Positions 31,526-40,339 of a stretch of DNA of 64,000 nucleotides are shown here, one piece after another (positions within the stretch are counted from its first letter, which is position 1; every line of letters begins with the position of its first letter). The notes under the pieces are model-generated. The model was given only the letters and a program-made list of their open reading frames with translations. It searched no databases and was not told the origin of the DNA. The translations under genes were made by a program, and so were the position numbers. Origin of the DNA: Aquimonas sp041395245 (GTDB lineage Bacteria > Pseudomonadota > Gammaproteobacteria > Xanthomonadales > Xanthomonadaceae); NCBI GenBank assembly GCA_041395245.1, contig JAWLAY010000016.1, positions 56,653 to 120,652 of the forward strand, in the 5' to 3' direction.

Positions 31526-32710
31526 ATGCCCGCACGAATCCTCATCCGCATGACCGCACCACTGTTGCTCACCCTCGCGCACGTGGTTGCCCAATTCATG
31601 AACTGGCCGATGGCGATCAACCTCGCCCTCCTGTCCACGACCATCCTCGCCTGGGCTGCATTCGCGTGGTGGTTCGCGAAAGACGGCTTCCAGCTCACCC
31701 CCGATGAAATGCGCATCGTACGGGAGCAGGAACAACTGCTGGCCGAGCTGCGCGAGTTCGTCACTCGCGAAGTGAGCGGCTCGCAGCAGGAAATTCAGCG
31801 CACCCGCACCCTGCTCAACCAGTCCATCGGCAAGCTCGCCAGCAGCTTCGAATCGATGAACGCCAACGCCCGTCATCAGACCGTGGCCTTGGCGCGCATC
31901 GTCGACAAGAGCGGCGACAGCGCTGGCATCGACGTGCGGCGCTTCGCGCAGGAAGCCAGTCGCCACATGGAACAACTGACCTCCGCACTGGAACAGGTCA
32001 GCGACCAGTCCAACACCACCGTGCAGTACATCGACAGCATGACCCAGCACCTCGAAGGCATCTTCGCGCTGTTGGAAGACGTGAAGTCGATTGCCGATCA
32101 GACCAACCTGCTGGCGCTCAATGCGGCCATCGAAGCCGCCCGCGCCGGTGAAGCAGGTCGCGGCTTTGCGGTGGTGGCCGACGAAGTGCGCAGCCTGTCG
32201 GAGCGCTCGACCAGCTTCAACGAGCAGATCCGCAAACTCGCCAACAATTCGAAAGAAGCCGTACACAAGGTTCGCGAAACCGTCACCCACATGGCCTCGC
32301 GAGATCAATCGCGCTCCAAGGAAGCCAAACAGGACGCCGCCAAGCTGTTCTCGCAAGTGGAAGCCATCAACGACAGCCTGGCCGAAGGCATCGCCGATGT
32401 CGCCAACTCGGCGCGCGTGATCGATCAGTCGGTGTCCGAAGCCGTGCGCTCACTGCAGTTCGAAGACATCGTCACGCAGGCGCTCGGCTCCGCCGAACGT
32501 CATCTGGAGCGCCTCGAAGCGATCAACCGCGATGCCACCGGCCTGCAGCAAACACTCGCCCTCTCCGGTGGTGCCAGCGCCTCGCGCAAGCTCGATGCAC
32601 TGAACAACCTGCACCGCCGCCTGCGCGAACTGCGCGACGCCTGGGAACCCGTCCCCCACAAGCCCGTCTCGCAGACCGACATGGGCGCGGGCAGCGTCGA
32701 TCTGTTCTGA
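31526..32710 (+). CDS. Chemoreceptor without periplasmic sensor domain
   Basis: This 394-residue methyl-accepting chemotaxis protein has two close membrane helices (about residues 8-25 and 29-50) with almost no periplasmic loop and no HAMP. It then has a long coiled coil and the signalling tip VKSIADQTNLLALNAAIEAA / GRGFAVVADEVR. It ends TDMGAGSVDLF, without the NWxxF pentapeptide. It is likely to sense something in the membrane or cytoplasm, or to act through a partner. A sigma-28 promoter links it to flagellar control; terminator at 32738-32773. Confidence 0.88.
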   Translation: MPARILIRMTAPLLLTLAHVVAQFMNWPMAINLALLSTTILAWAAFAWWFAKDGFQLTPDEMRIVREQEQLLAELREFVTREVSGSQQEIQRTRTLLNQSIGKLASSFESMNANARHQTVALARIVDKSGDSAGIDVRRFAQEASRHMEQLTSALEQVSDQSNTTVQYIDSMTQHLEGIFALLEDVKSIADQTNLLALNAAIEAARAGEAGRGFAVVADEVRSLSERSTSFNEQIRKLANNSKEAVHKVRETVTHMASRDQSRSKEAKQDAAKLFSQVEAINDSLAEGIADVANSARVIDQSVSEAVRSLQFEDIVTQALGSAERHLERLEAINRDATGLQQTLALSGGASASRKLDALNNLHRRLRELRDAWEPVPHKPVSQTDMGAGSVDLF

Positions 32711-32737
32711 ACCCAGCGCGCCACCGGGCACGCTGCC

Positions 32738-32773
32738 ACTTCCCGACATCGCCTGTGCGCGGTGTCGGGAAGT
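32738..32773 (+). terminator. Terminator after chemoreceptor gene
   Basis: ACTTCCCGACA / TGTCGGGAAGT stem with a 14-base loop, between the plus-strand receptor and the minus-strand DUF5694-like gene; it may serve both. Confidence 0.75.
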
Positions 32774-32817
32774 CCGATTCGACTTAGTTGCGTATCAATC
32801 AACGACTCGCACCCGAA

Positions 32818-33616
32818 CTACGGCAGATAGGCATTGGCCTCGACCAGTTTCAGGCCGGGTGTCTGACTGACGCACTGGCGCAGCAAAAAGGAATGCCCGG
32901 CGCCGTAGAACACCACGGCCCGATCACCGGGCTTCAGCGCCTGCACCAAGCGCGCACAAATCGTGACGTTGCGGGCGTTCCACGCGCTCAGCAAGGCCGC
33001 ACCCGGTTGCTCGTCGCCGCTGCCGAAGCGCGGTAGCTCCGCGTAGAACGCGTGGTCCTGAACGATACGCTCCGGTCGATTCATCTCTCGCAACGCATCG
33101 CCAATGCTGCCTTCGCGCTGCAGCGTGGTGATCCGCTCGACACTGGCCTGCGCCGCTTCACTCAGCGCCGCCAAACGACTCGCCACCGTGTTGCCCTGCC
33201 CACGTCTGCACCGGCTCGTAGGGAAATTCGCCGTCGACATCGATCCCGTACACCGCACTCAAGTCGGCCAGCCGCGCAAGCCGAAAGCCCAGTTGCACCA
33301 CCTCGTTGCGCGACGGCGCGAGCATCCCGGCAAGAAACGACGCGTAGCGTTCGTTGACCACATCCCTCGGCCATTCGACCGCCACCAGCGTGGGACGAAA
33401 ACGCTGCAGACTCGTCGCGATCCGATCCAATTGCTGCTGCCGCTCGGGCGCCAGCACATCATCCGCCACCACGTTGTGCTGATCCTGGCCGGGATTGGAA
33501 AAGTGATACGTGCCGACGACCATCACCTCAGCCACCGCCGCCTCGACCGGCTCGGCAGCACGCAAGGTCTGCAGCGAAAGAACCCAACCACACAGCACAA
33601 ACGACAGACGGGACAT
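32818..33616 (-). pseudogene. Secreted DUF5694-like protein, frameshifted
   Basis: The upstream part (33616-33158) starts MSRLSFVLCGWVLSLQTLRA, a signal peptide. It continues VMVVGTYHFSNPGQDQHNVV, PTLVAVEWPRDVVNERYASF and YGIDVDGEFPYEPVQ, all typical of DUF5694 (TraB/GumN-like secreted proteins). The remainder (to 32818), in another frame, reads LSEAAQASVERITTLQREGS, VVFYGAGHSFLLRQCV. The frames cross near 33200 at a G-rich run (GGGCAGGGC), so one indel separates them. The function is unknown; the family resembles erythromycin-esterase/TraB folds. Confidence 0.75.
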
Positions 33617-33728
33617 AACAGGCTCCTTGGGTAGGAACCCAAGGGATGCAACGACTTGCCGCGGGGTTTAATCGAGCCTGACACACACCACGGACCGCAA
33701 GCGCAAGCCACTGAACGAATCTCGTTCT

Positions 33729-33822
33729 GACTCGCGCGATGTATCCGCTCGCCGAACGCTAGCCCCTCTCCCCTTTTCGGGAGAGCGGTTGGGGAGAGGG
33801 GCTGACAAATCGCGCCAATCAG
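33729..33822. repeat. REP/MITE-like palindromic repeat, copy B
   Basis: Long palindrome with inner arms CTAGCCCCTCTCCCC / GGGGAGAGGGGCTGAC and outer arms ending ATCGCGCCAATC. Same family as 5521-5603 and 33851-33945; 28 bp separate it from copy C. Confidence 0.85.
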
Positions 33823-33850
33823 TAACCCGGTTGGCCTCAAACAAAAACCT

Positions 33851-33945
33851 GATTAGCGCGATATGTCAGATCGCCGAGCGCTAGCCCCTCTCCCCATCGC
33901 GGGAGAGGGGCTGGGGAGAGGGGGATGATAAATCGCGCCAATCAG
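33851..33945. repeat. REP/MITE-like palindromic repeat, copy C
   Basis: Opens GATTAGCGCGATATGTCAG and closes ATCGCGCCAATC; inner stem CTAGCCCCTCTCCCC / GGGGAGAGGGG. It overlaps the 3' end of the RDD gene and encodes its last ~15 residues (SPSPQPLSRDGERG), so the insertion changed the protein's C terminus. Confidence 0.85.
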
Positions 33946-34660
33946 GAACAACGATCAACGCAGGCGGCGTCTGCAACCATACAGCCGCCCTTGCCATCCC
34001 CACACCATCGCAAAAGCCAAGCGACACCAACCACGCGATATTCAAGCCCAGCAGAAGCAAATTTTCCCACTGAGCGCAAAACTGAAACGCCAAACAATCA
34101 TTGGAAACCGCGACACCGCTGACAATGACAGCAACAACGCTGGACAAGATCCAATAGCCGAAAATAACCAACACACGCCGCCAGGCCGGCGGATACGAAC
34201 ACGCCCCACTGGCTGAGTTTCTTTCAACCAATATTTCGTAGGCGGGCAGCGGAGGGCGATTTATGGACGACGACAGAGCGCGCGAGCAGATCATGAAGTG
34301 CCTGATGCCTTTTGTGGTCAGAATAAAATCATCGAGAACCACCCAAGAAGCACCTTTACCACGAAACGAAGTGTCGCCGCCAAAATATTGATATTCCGCT
34401 GCCCGTCCAACCTTGCAATGCAACTCCTGGTAAACATGCCCGATGGTGCCCCCGGTTACCGCCACCATCGCGGGCTCCAGGACAAATATCGGAACGATGA
34501 GCAGCGCGAACTTCGCATAACCATCGGATACGCCGGCGGCACTGCCAACCATCACGACGCCAAACATCACCACCGGCAAAATAATCGAATCAACGAGAAT
34601 CGCTCGAACGCGACGTATTAGCCGTGGGTAGAATACTGAACGATTGGTTTCAATAGCCAT
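33881..34660 (-). CDS. RDD-family membrane protein
   Basis: This 259-residue protein starts FYPRLIRRVRAILVDSIILP, where the R...R...D spacing is the RDD signature. It has further helices, and AVTGGTIGHVYQELHCKVGR, equivalent to the GGTxGKxxxGLRV loop. Two more hydrophobic helices lie near 170-225. The last residues are encoded by a palindromic repeat, so the original stop was probably further upstream. RDD proteins are thought to be small transporters or lipid-interacting proteins. Confidence 0.75.
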   Translation of the reverse strand: MAIETNRSVFYPRLIRRVRAILVDSIILPVVMFGVVMVGSAAGVSDGYAKFALLIVPIFVLEPAMVAVTGGTIGHVYQELHCKVGRAAEYQYFGGDTSFRGKGASWVVLDDFILTTKGIRHFMICSRALSSSINRPPLPAYEILVERNSASGACSYPPAWRRVLVIFGYWILSSVVAVIVSGVAVSNDCLAFQFCAQWENLLLLGLNIAWLVSLGFCDGVGMARAAVWLQTPPALIVVPDWRDLSSPSPQPLSRDGERG

Positions 34661-34855
34661 GATAAATACCGATCAAAAGAAATCTGTTCGCAATCCAGCG
34701 CAAAGACATCAATTATAACGTTGAGTCATGCTCAGAATCAGATCATGGGGGCGGGCTACGAGCGAAGCGCACCCGGCGCCACCGATGGGGGACGCTACGA
34801 TCTTGTGACCTGCTCCAATTCGCATTTCCGATTCGCATTCCGACCTGGTGCGTTG
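34661..34855. other. Intergenic region, no gene seen
   Basis: This spacer lies between the RDD gene start and the terminator of the DUF11 pseudogene. No gene, promoter or repeat is recognised beyond the likely RDD promoter. Confidence 0.3.
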
Positions 34856-34889
34856 AAAGCGGCTGCTCACGGTGTGAGACAGCCGCTTT
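34856..34889 (-). terminator. Terminator of lamin-tail/DUF11 gene
   Basis: AAAGCGGCTG / CAGCCGCTTT with an inner CTCAC-GGT-GTGAG stem, directly past the stop at 34904. The A/T ends suit a bidirectional intrinsic terminator. Confidence 0.85.
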
Positions 34890-34903
34890 GCCATCGGCCC
34901 TCG

Positions 34904-37608
34904 CTACGTTCTGGCGCGTACGGCCAGCAAGCCCAATCCGGCAATCAGCAGGATGGGCAGCAGCAGGGCGCTGCGACTCTGGCTCGGGACCCTGGTCGCA
35001 ATCGTGCCGAGCACGAGCGAGGCCGTGTTGTTGCCAAGCCTGGATCGCTGCTGGCAGAGGCCACTGTTGCTTGCGCGGTGATCCGCGGCAGCGAGACCTG
35101 AACGCTGACGGTGCAGGCGGTGCTCTCGCCGCTGGCCAAGGTCGCCACGCTCCAGGCGAGGCTGGTACCGCTGACCGTGGCGCCGGCTGTTGCCGAGAAT
35201 GGAAACGCTGTCGGACATGACAATGCGGAAGTCGAGATCGATAGCTGACCCGGGTCCGGCATTGCTGCCGATGACGGTAGGTGAATGTCTGACCTCCAGA
35301 CCCGAACTGGCGTTGGCGCTGAGCGCGATCACGACATTCGCGAGCTGCACGCCAGCCAGGGTTGACACACCCGCATTGTTGGCAGCCTGCGGGTCCGACG
35401 CGCTGCTGGCAATCGTCGCCGTATTGGCGATGCTGCCAGTGGCGACGACACCGACGGTAAGCGTGCAGCTGGCGCTGCTACCGGCATCGAGGGCGCCGAG
35501 GTTCCAGGTGAAGGTCGGCGCGCTGAAGCTGCCGCCGCAGTCGTCAGCGACGCAGTCGGCGTGCTCGGCAGCGGGTTTGGTGATGACCGCATCAGCGATG
35601 TTGACTCTGTCCGGCATTGCTGGCGGTGAGCAGGTAGCTGAAGGTGGATCCGAGCAGCAGCGGGTCGGGCACGTTTGCGCGGCCTTGGTCAGCGAAAGAT
35701 CAGCTGGGGCGAGCGTGTCGCTGTCGGTGGCACTGTTGTTGCCGGCAACCGGATCGCTGACGCCGGCCAGCACTTACCGTGGCGGTATTCGACAGCGTTC
35801 GCGGCCGTCGCACTGATTGAGCAGGCGGCGGTGTAAGTGACGCTGGCGCCCGCAGGCAGGTCTTCACCGTATCGGCGATGTTGCCGCTGCCGGACGCCGT
35901 GCATCGCGCAAAGCCGCCACCGGCACCGACGCAGACCAGGTGATGCCTGAGCACGCTGCTGGGAAGGTGTCGGTCACCGTTGAGTCGGGTGCGGGGGAAG
36001 GCCCGGCATTGCTGGCCGTGATCGCAGGGGTCACCGAGCCGCCGGGCGTCGCCGAAGTCACACCATCGGTTTTGGTGATCGACAGGTCGGCCAGCACGGC
36101 CAGGGTGTCGCTGTCGGTGGCACTGTTGTTGCCGGCAACCGGATCGCTGACACCGGCCGGTGCGCTTACCGTGGCGGTATTCGACAGCGTACCTGTGGCC
36201 GTCGCACTGATTGAGCAGGCAGCGGTGTAAGTGACGTTGGCGCCTGCAGGCAGGTTCACCGTATCGGCGATGTTGCCGCCGGACGCCGCACGTGCCGCCA
36301 CCGGCACCGACGCAGGACCAGGTGATGCCTGAGCACGCCGTTGGGAAGGTGTCCGTCACCGTTGAGTCGGGTGCGGGGAAGCCCGGCATTGCTGGCCGTG
36401 ATCGTGTAGGTCACCGAGCCACCGGGCGTCGCCGAGGTCAGGCCATCGGTCTTGGTGATGGCAAGGTCTGCCACCAGACAGTTCGCGGCGGTGCCGGGAG
36501 TCGGCGTCTCCCTGGAGCCAGGTCGATGTCGCAGCAAGGTCCGCCACCGCCATTCGGGCAGCGCTGGTTCGACTCGACGTCCTTGGCAAAGCCGCCATTT
36601 TCGCTGATCTGCGGCTGACCGGGCAGCAGCAGCGCCAGCAGGCCCGCGTCATCGGCATCGTCGGTGTCGTACACCGTGGCGTCGAGCAGGTTGGTGGTGG
36701 TCAGCGCCGTCCCGTCTGAAACTGGTGGCGTCACCCGCGTACAGGGCGACCGCATCGGCGCCGTTCTGCACCGTGTTGTCGGGAAAGACGAGCGAGACGT
36801 TCGCCACCGCCGCATTGCCCAGCACAAAATAGCCGTTGGCATCCGTGGCGAAGGCCATCAAGATCGAAGGCAGCGTAAGACTGGTCATTGGAACCGTTGT
36901 AGAGCACAACGACTAGCCCATCGAGGCTGGTTGCCCAGGCCGCCATCGTAAAGTTCGACAAACTCCAGTGTGTCAGTGCCGGCAGTGTCGGCATCCACCT
37001 CGTTGATGACAACAGGCGGCGTCTCAGCAGTGACGGTGACGGAGTAGCTGTCTACACAGAGCGGATCGCCAGGATCCTGTATCCCCGGCGCGGAGAATGA
37101 ATGCGCCGAGCGCCGACTGACCATCAAAGGCGCCAAGATCGCCATTGTTGGGCAGGAAGGTGCCACTAGCGGCAAGCCAGAGGGAATGGCGCCTGCCGAT
37201 TGATCGAAGCCAGTCACGACGGCGCCGGTCGGTGTGCTGCCCGTCCAAGTTCCGGACGCGTTAATGACGCTCGGGCCGCCTGTCACGTCGATACGAAAAT
37301 TTGTTTCTGGGTGGAAGGCACTACCGCCGAGTGGTGCCGTACAAGTCCCATCGGTCTTGAGCCACGCGATGCTGACGTCGACATCGGTGATCAGGCTTCC
37401 GGACGGGAAGTCGGCCCTGGAAAAAGGTGACTCCCGGCAGTGCAACGCAGAATGTGCCGCAGCCATCCACAGTCTGCAGGCCTGGTGGATCGATGCTCCG
37501 AGTCACCGTGATGGGCACAGCCTGAGCGACCGGCGCGAGAACAAACAGCGTCAACGCGGCGACGGCGAGTTGACGGGCACGTAAAGCCCCACGAACGATG
37601 CCCAACAT
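34904..37608 (-). pseudogene. Lamin-tail and DUF11 surface protein, many frameshifts
   Basis: Start at 37608 (AGAGGAAG 3 nt before ATG): MLGIVRGALRARQLAVAALT, a signal peptide. The reading then changes frame several times. A beta domain contains LITDVDVSIAWLKTDGTC (frame to ~36885). A lamin-tail domain follows: INEVDADTAGTDTLEFVELY, then ATDANGYFVLGNAAVANVSL and LLDATVYDTDDADDAGLLAL. Next are DUF11 modules (LAITKTDGLTSATPGGSVTY) and a hydrophobic tail, ALLLPILLIAGLGLLAVRAR, with VPSQS just before it, like an IPTL/PEP-CTERM-type sorting signal. In one frame it would be about 900 residues. Confidence 0.8.
35715..36478 (-). repeat. Two tandem ~390 bp DUF11 repeat units
   Basis: Units 35715-36104 and 36105-36478 align base by base with an offset of 390 at GTGTCGCTGTCGGTGGCAC. 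They differ mainly by 1-3 base insertions or deletions, for example GGCAGGTCTTCACC versus GGCAGGTTCACC. Each unit is one DUF11 module. Confidence 0.8.
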
Positions 37609-38051
37609 GACTTCCTCTGGCAACCGACCACCAGGACTCCAGCATCGATGAGCCAGACGGCACAGCGCGGGCGTCATCCTCATTGCCCGTTGCTCCGCCA
37701 GCATCAACCAGACTGATCCCGCTCGATCGCGCTCGGCCTGCTGGTGATGGAGACCCAACCTCGGGCGTTGGTGAGGCAGAAAATTGTGCAGCATTGCGCC
37801 GCCCGGGTCAACAGGGCCGACAAACTCCTCCCGGAAACGTAGGTCAGGTCGTGTTTTGCCACATCGCCCTCCAAAGTTTCTACCGCGCTGCCTCCGAGAA
37901 GTCCAAACGCAGCAAGCAAGACGAGAATCTCCCGAACCCAATCACTCGGGAAAACAAGACCCGCCCAAGGGGTTCAAAGGTGCAACGATGCTAGACCTGA
38001 CCCAGGTTCCCACGCATGTAGCAATACAAACCTAAGCCCTCTTGATATCGC
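37609..38051. other. Left end of integron-like region, no gene
   Basis: A 443 bp spacer containing copy 1 of the ~120 bp dispersed repeat (37855-37978). Short open frames here only translate the repeat. No tRNA or intact gene is seen. Confidence 0.5.
37855..37978. repeat. ~120 bp dispersed repeat, copy 1
   Basis: Shares TTGCCACATCGCC, CTACCGCGCTGCCTCCGAGAA and GGAAAACAAGACCCGCCCAAG-like blocks with 39119-39232 and 41528-41645. It lies just downstream of the 38052-38294 gene, in the position a cassette recombination site would take. Confidence 0.7.
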
Positions 38052-38294
38052 TCACTGCATATCGACCTCTTGATCAAAGTACTGATTTGCCATTTGATCG
38101 ATTTGACGCAGAATTCGTTCTTGCTCTTGATCTATGCGATAAATGGAATCGACACACAAATTATACTTTTGTAGATCAGTTTCGCTGAAAAATACAATAT
38201 TCCCATCGTCGACAGACCACGCTTCCCTGTCTTCAGAAAGCAGAGCAATTATATTCTCAACCTCACTCATTATCTCCGCTTCCAAAGCAACCAC
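38052..38294 (-). CDS. Small acidic cassette protein, unknown
   Basis: This 80-codon gene starts at GTG 38294 and reads MSEVENIIALLSEDREAWSV from Met9, then IVFFSETDLQKYNLCVDSIY and an acidic Gln-rich C terminus. It is A/T-rich relative to the genome, as integron cassettes often are. An ATG at about 38310 in another frame (MNIEIQ) may be the original start, with an indel between. The function is unknown; it may be paired with the frameshifted membrane protein upstream. Confidence 0.5.
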   Translation of the reverse strand: MVALEAEIMSEVENIIALLSEDREAWSVDDGNIVFFSETDLQKYNLCVDSIYRIDQEQERILRQIDQMANQYFDQEVDMQ

Positions 38295-38318
38295 ATTGAA
38301 TTTCTATATTCATTTGTC

Positions 38319-39036
38319 TTATCTGCTTTCACGCTCAAAACCAGAAAGCACAATATTTTTAGAATACTCGCTAATATTTAGCAAGCCAATATCTCTCTTT
38401 GCAAAATCAAGCAGCTCTTTGGATCGTCTAGTATACCTACCCACCACCTCTTTGCTTTCTGTATTATCGCCCCGCTTTCAGCTAATGTCTCATCTTTTTC
38501 TATTCTACGGAAATCCAATATGCCGTTCCAACCTATCACTTCAAGCTCGATCAAATAATCATTTTGCAAGGACGCCATTTGGCCAATGAATTGCTTTGAA
38601 AAATCTCTCCAATTCACCAAACTCTCCGCGAGCCACCGGAGTGACATCCAAAGATACCTCTGCTCTCTTCTGACGCCATTCTCATAAGTCGATGATTCAA
38701 CATACTCCGAATATCTAGCTTGTATTTCTGACAGTGCCTTTTTTGCCTCTTTTCTGCTGTACGTACCCAAGAAAGTCACTTGCCACCAAGGAAATAAAAA
38801 TTACCATTAATGAGAACATCGCTATTCTTGCGCTGCGTTTCTCAATACTCAGAGCGTAAACACCCCCAAACAATTATCGCCAATGGTAGATTGAATCGCA
38901 CCAAATATATCAAATTTGCTGTTGTGTTATTTGAATACAATAGACCATATCCGAGTATCAACGCGCAAAATAGAGCAAGTACGACTATCCAGATATTACC
39001 GAAACTTTGCTTCGATTCACCGAACCCATAGACCAT
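38319..39036 (-). pseudogene. Cassette-borne membrane protein, several frameshifts
   Basis: Starts MVYGFGESKQSFGNIWIVVL with two helices (WIVVLALFCALILGYGLLY, IYLVRFNLPLAIIVWG). It continues in a second frame (VYALSIEKRSARIAMFSLMV, a third helix) and a third (SRKEAKKALSEIQARYSEYV, LRWLAESLVNWRDF). It ends in a fourth (TRRSKELLDFAKRDIGLLNI, stop at 38319). Read through, this gives a ~235-residue membrane protein with a soluble C-terminal half. It is A/T-rich. The family is not recognised. Confidence 0.6.
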
Positions 39037-39118
39037 CTCTCAAAATCTAACACAATGATATCCATCAACCGCGCATTGTAGGCATGGAGTATACCAATAG
39101 AGAGGAATTAATCCAAGT

Positions 39119-39232
39119 CGTTCTGCCACATCGCCTCCAAAGTTCCTGCCGCGCGACCTCCGAGAAATCTAAACACAGAGACACGTCTCGCCCGCGCAAT
39201 CCAATGTGGCAAAACAAGATCTGGCCCCGGAT
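39119..39232. repeat. ~120 bp dispersed repeat, copy 2
   Basis: TTCTGCCACATCGCCTCCAA ... GCGCGACCTCCGAGAAATCTAA ... GGCAAAACAAGATCTGGCCCCGGATG, split for length. Same family as 37855-37978 and 41528-41645. Its right end runs into the attC half at 39235-39286. Confidence 0.75.
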
Positions 39233-39234
39233 GT

Positions 39235-39286
39235 TTCACATCAATCGCGAAGCGATTGATTGGTCCGCTTGAGCGAGATGTTAGGC
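39235..39286 (-). other. Degenerate attC, R' half preserved
   Basis: A perfect hairpin ATCAATCGC-GAA-GCGATTGAT is followed by GGTCCGCTTGAGCGAGAT and the core box GTTAGGC (39280-39286). The GGTCCGCTTGA block is the same as in the attC sites at 42174-42240 and 42545-42618. The left core box is not recognisable, perhaps ATCTAAAC at 39167-39174. It lies 11 nt from the inferred stop of the next cassette gene. Confidence 0.6.
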
Positions 39287-39297
39287 GCCGAATCAGT

Positions 39298-39672
39298 CTA
39301 CGCATTGCAGCTGTCTCCGCGGTCGACTGTTGGACACACCTGCGAGACAGGTGAATCCAAGATTGTATTGCAGCAGGACAAACGCCCTCAGTGGGCGAAC
39401 TGCTCAACGCAGGCGCAATGCAAAGACCTGCGCACTCCGAATGGTCTCTACAAGCTCTGCCCGCATCGGGCGTTGAACAGAGCAGCGCTGGCGTACAGCC
39501 GTCTCGCGGGATTCCCGGCAAGCGCCGCCGACCGAAGAGCACTCCACCTCGGTCTCTGCGACTGGGCCAAAATGCCTATCCGGCAATGAATGCCGGGATA
39601 CGAAATAGCCTCTGTGCGCAATTGAGCCGCACCCAGCGAGGACACGCCGAGCACTAGCCAGATGCGAGTCAT
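39298..39672 (-). pseudogene. Cassette gene for Cys-rich secreted protein, frameshifted
   Basis: Starts MTRIWLVLGVSSLGAAQLRT (signal peptide), continues ISYPGIHCRIGILAQ, shifts to AETEVECSSVGGACRESRET and RQRCSVQRPMRAELVETIRS, and finally ends VCPTVDRGDSCNA at stop 39298. At least six cysteines would be in the mature chain. The ATG is 6 nt from the core box GCCTAAC (39679-39685) and the stop is 11 nt from GTTAGGC (39280-39286), so gene and flanks form a ~400 bp cassette. The function is unknown. Confidence 0.6.
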
Positions 39673-39678
39673 TGAGCC

Positions 39679-39685
39679 GCCTAAC
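39679..39685 (-). other. Integron core site GCCTAAC
   Basis: Perfect RYYYAAC box six bases upstream of a cassette start codon, the same spacing as at 42545-42551. The second half of this attC is not recognisable; remnant sequences follow. Confidence 0.55.
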
Positions 39686-40313
39686 GAATGAAAAGATTTC
39701 ACCGCGCGCTGATTGCAGCGCTCTTCGGTAGCTCGGCCAGGCGGTCATGCTTGGCGATGGGAAGGGGTTCTTCATCACTCGTTCCGGAGGCGGTCACATG
39801 ATTGTGTGCGCGGGTCGATCTTGAGCAGAATGGGTCCATGACCACGGAACGCGGATGCTACGATGCTAGATCCGACCCTTTCCACGCACGCCCCCCAACC
39901 ACGATCATATGTGGAAAAACGACTTGGCCCCGGATGTTTTAATGTGGCATAACAGGACCTTGGCCCCGGATGTTCTTAGCCTCGAATGTTTATACAGGGT
40001 CAATCAGGCATCGGGTCGAAGCCCCGCGAACCGCGCCGGAACAATCTCAACGATTATCGACTATGGCTGCGGGGACCGTTAGATTTCGGGCAAGGGTAGT
40101 TGACTCCATCTTTTTGAAGCGAACCGCAAGATAGAACCACTGATTGTCGAGTGCGGCTATTCTTCGTATTTCCCTTTTTAACGGCAATAATCACCGCTCC
40201 GCTTGCGAGGCTGCTTCTGAACCCGCAGAATCACTACTTATGAAGGGCGGATTCAACTCCGAATCGCAACACGGTTGTTGAGGGCTTCAGCGAAGACTCT
40301 CGTAGGGCCCGTT
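39686..40313. other. Decayed cassettes and partial repeats, no intact gene
   Basis: Holds a remnant ending CDRLRNE-stop at 39775 (39775-39850, minus; matches 2758-2820). It also holds two short copies of the dispersed repeat end (39909-39939 and 39942-39975, both ATGTGG...CTTGGCCCCGGATGTT) and a GTTAGAT core box at 40078-40084. A ~45-codon minus-strand frame (VIIAVKKGNTKNSRTRQSVV) lies between 40084 and 40220, without a clear start. Confidence 0.45.
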
Positions 40314-40320
40314 ACCTAAC
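40314..40320 (-). other. Integron core-type box ACCTAAC
   Basis: Matches RYYYAAC. It sits at the left edge of the IS30 remnant. No partner box was found, so it may be half of an attC split by the insertion, or chance. Confidence 0.35.
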
Positions 40321-40339
40321 GTTTTTCTCTGGTCACGGC

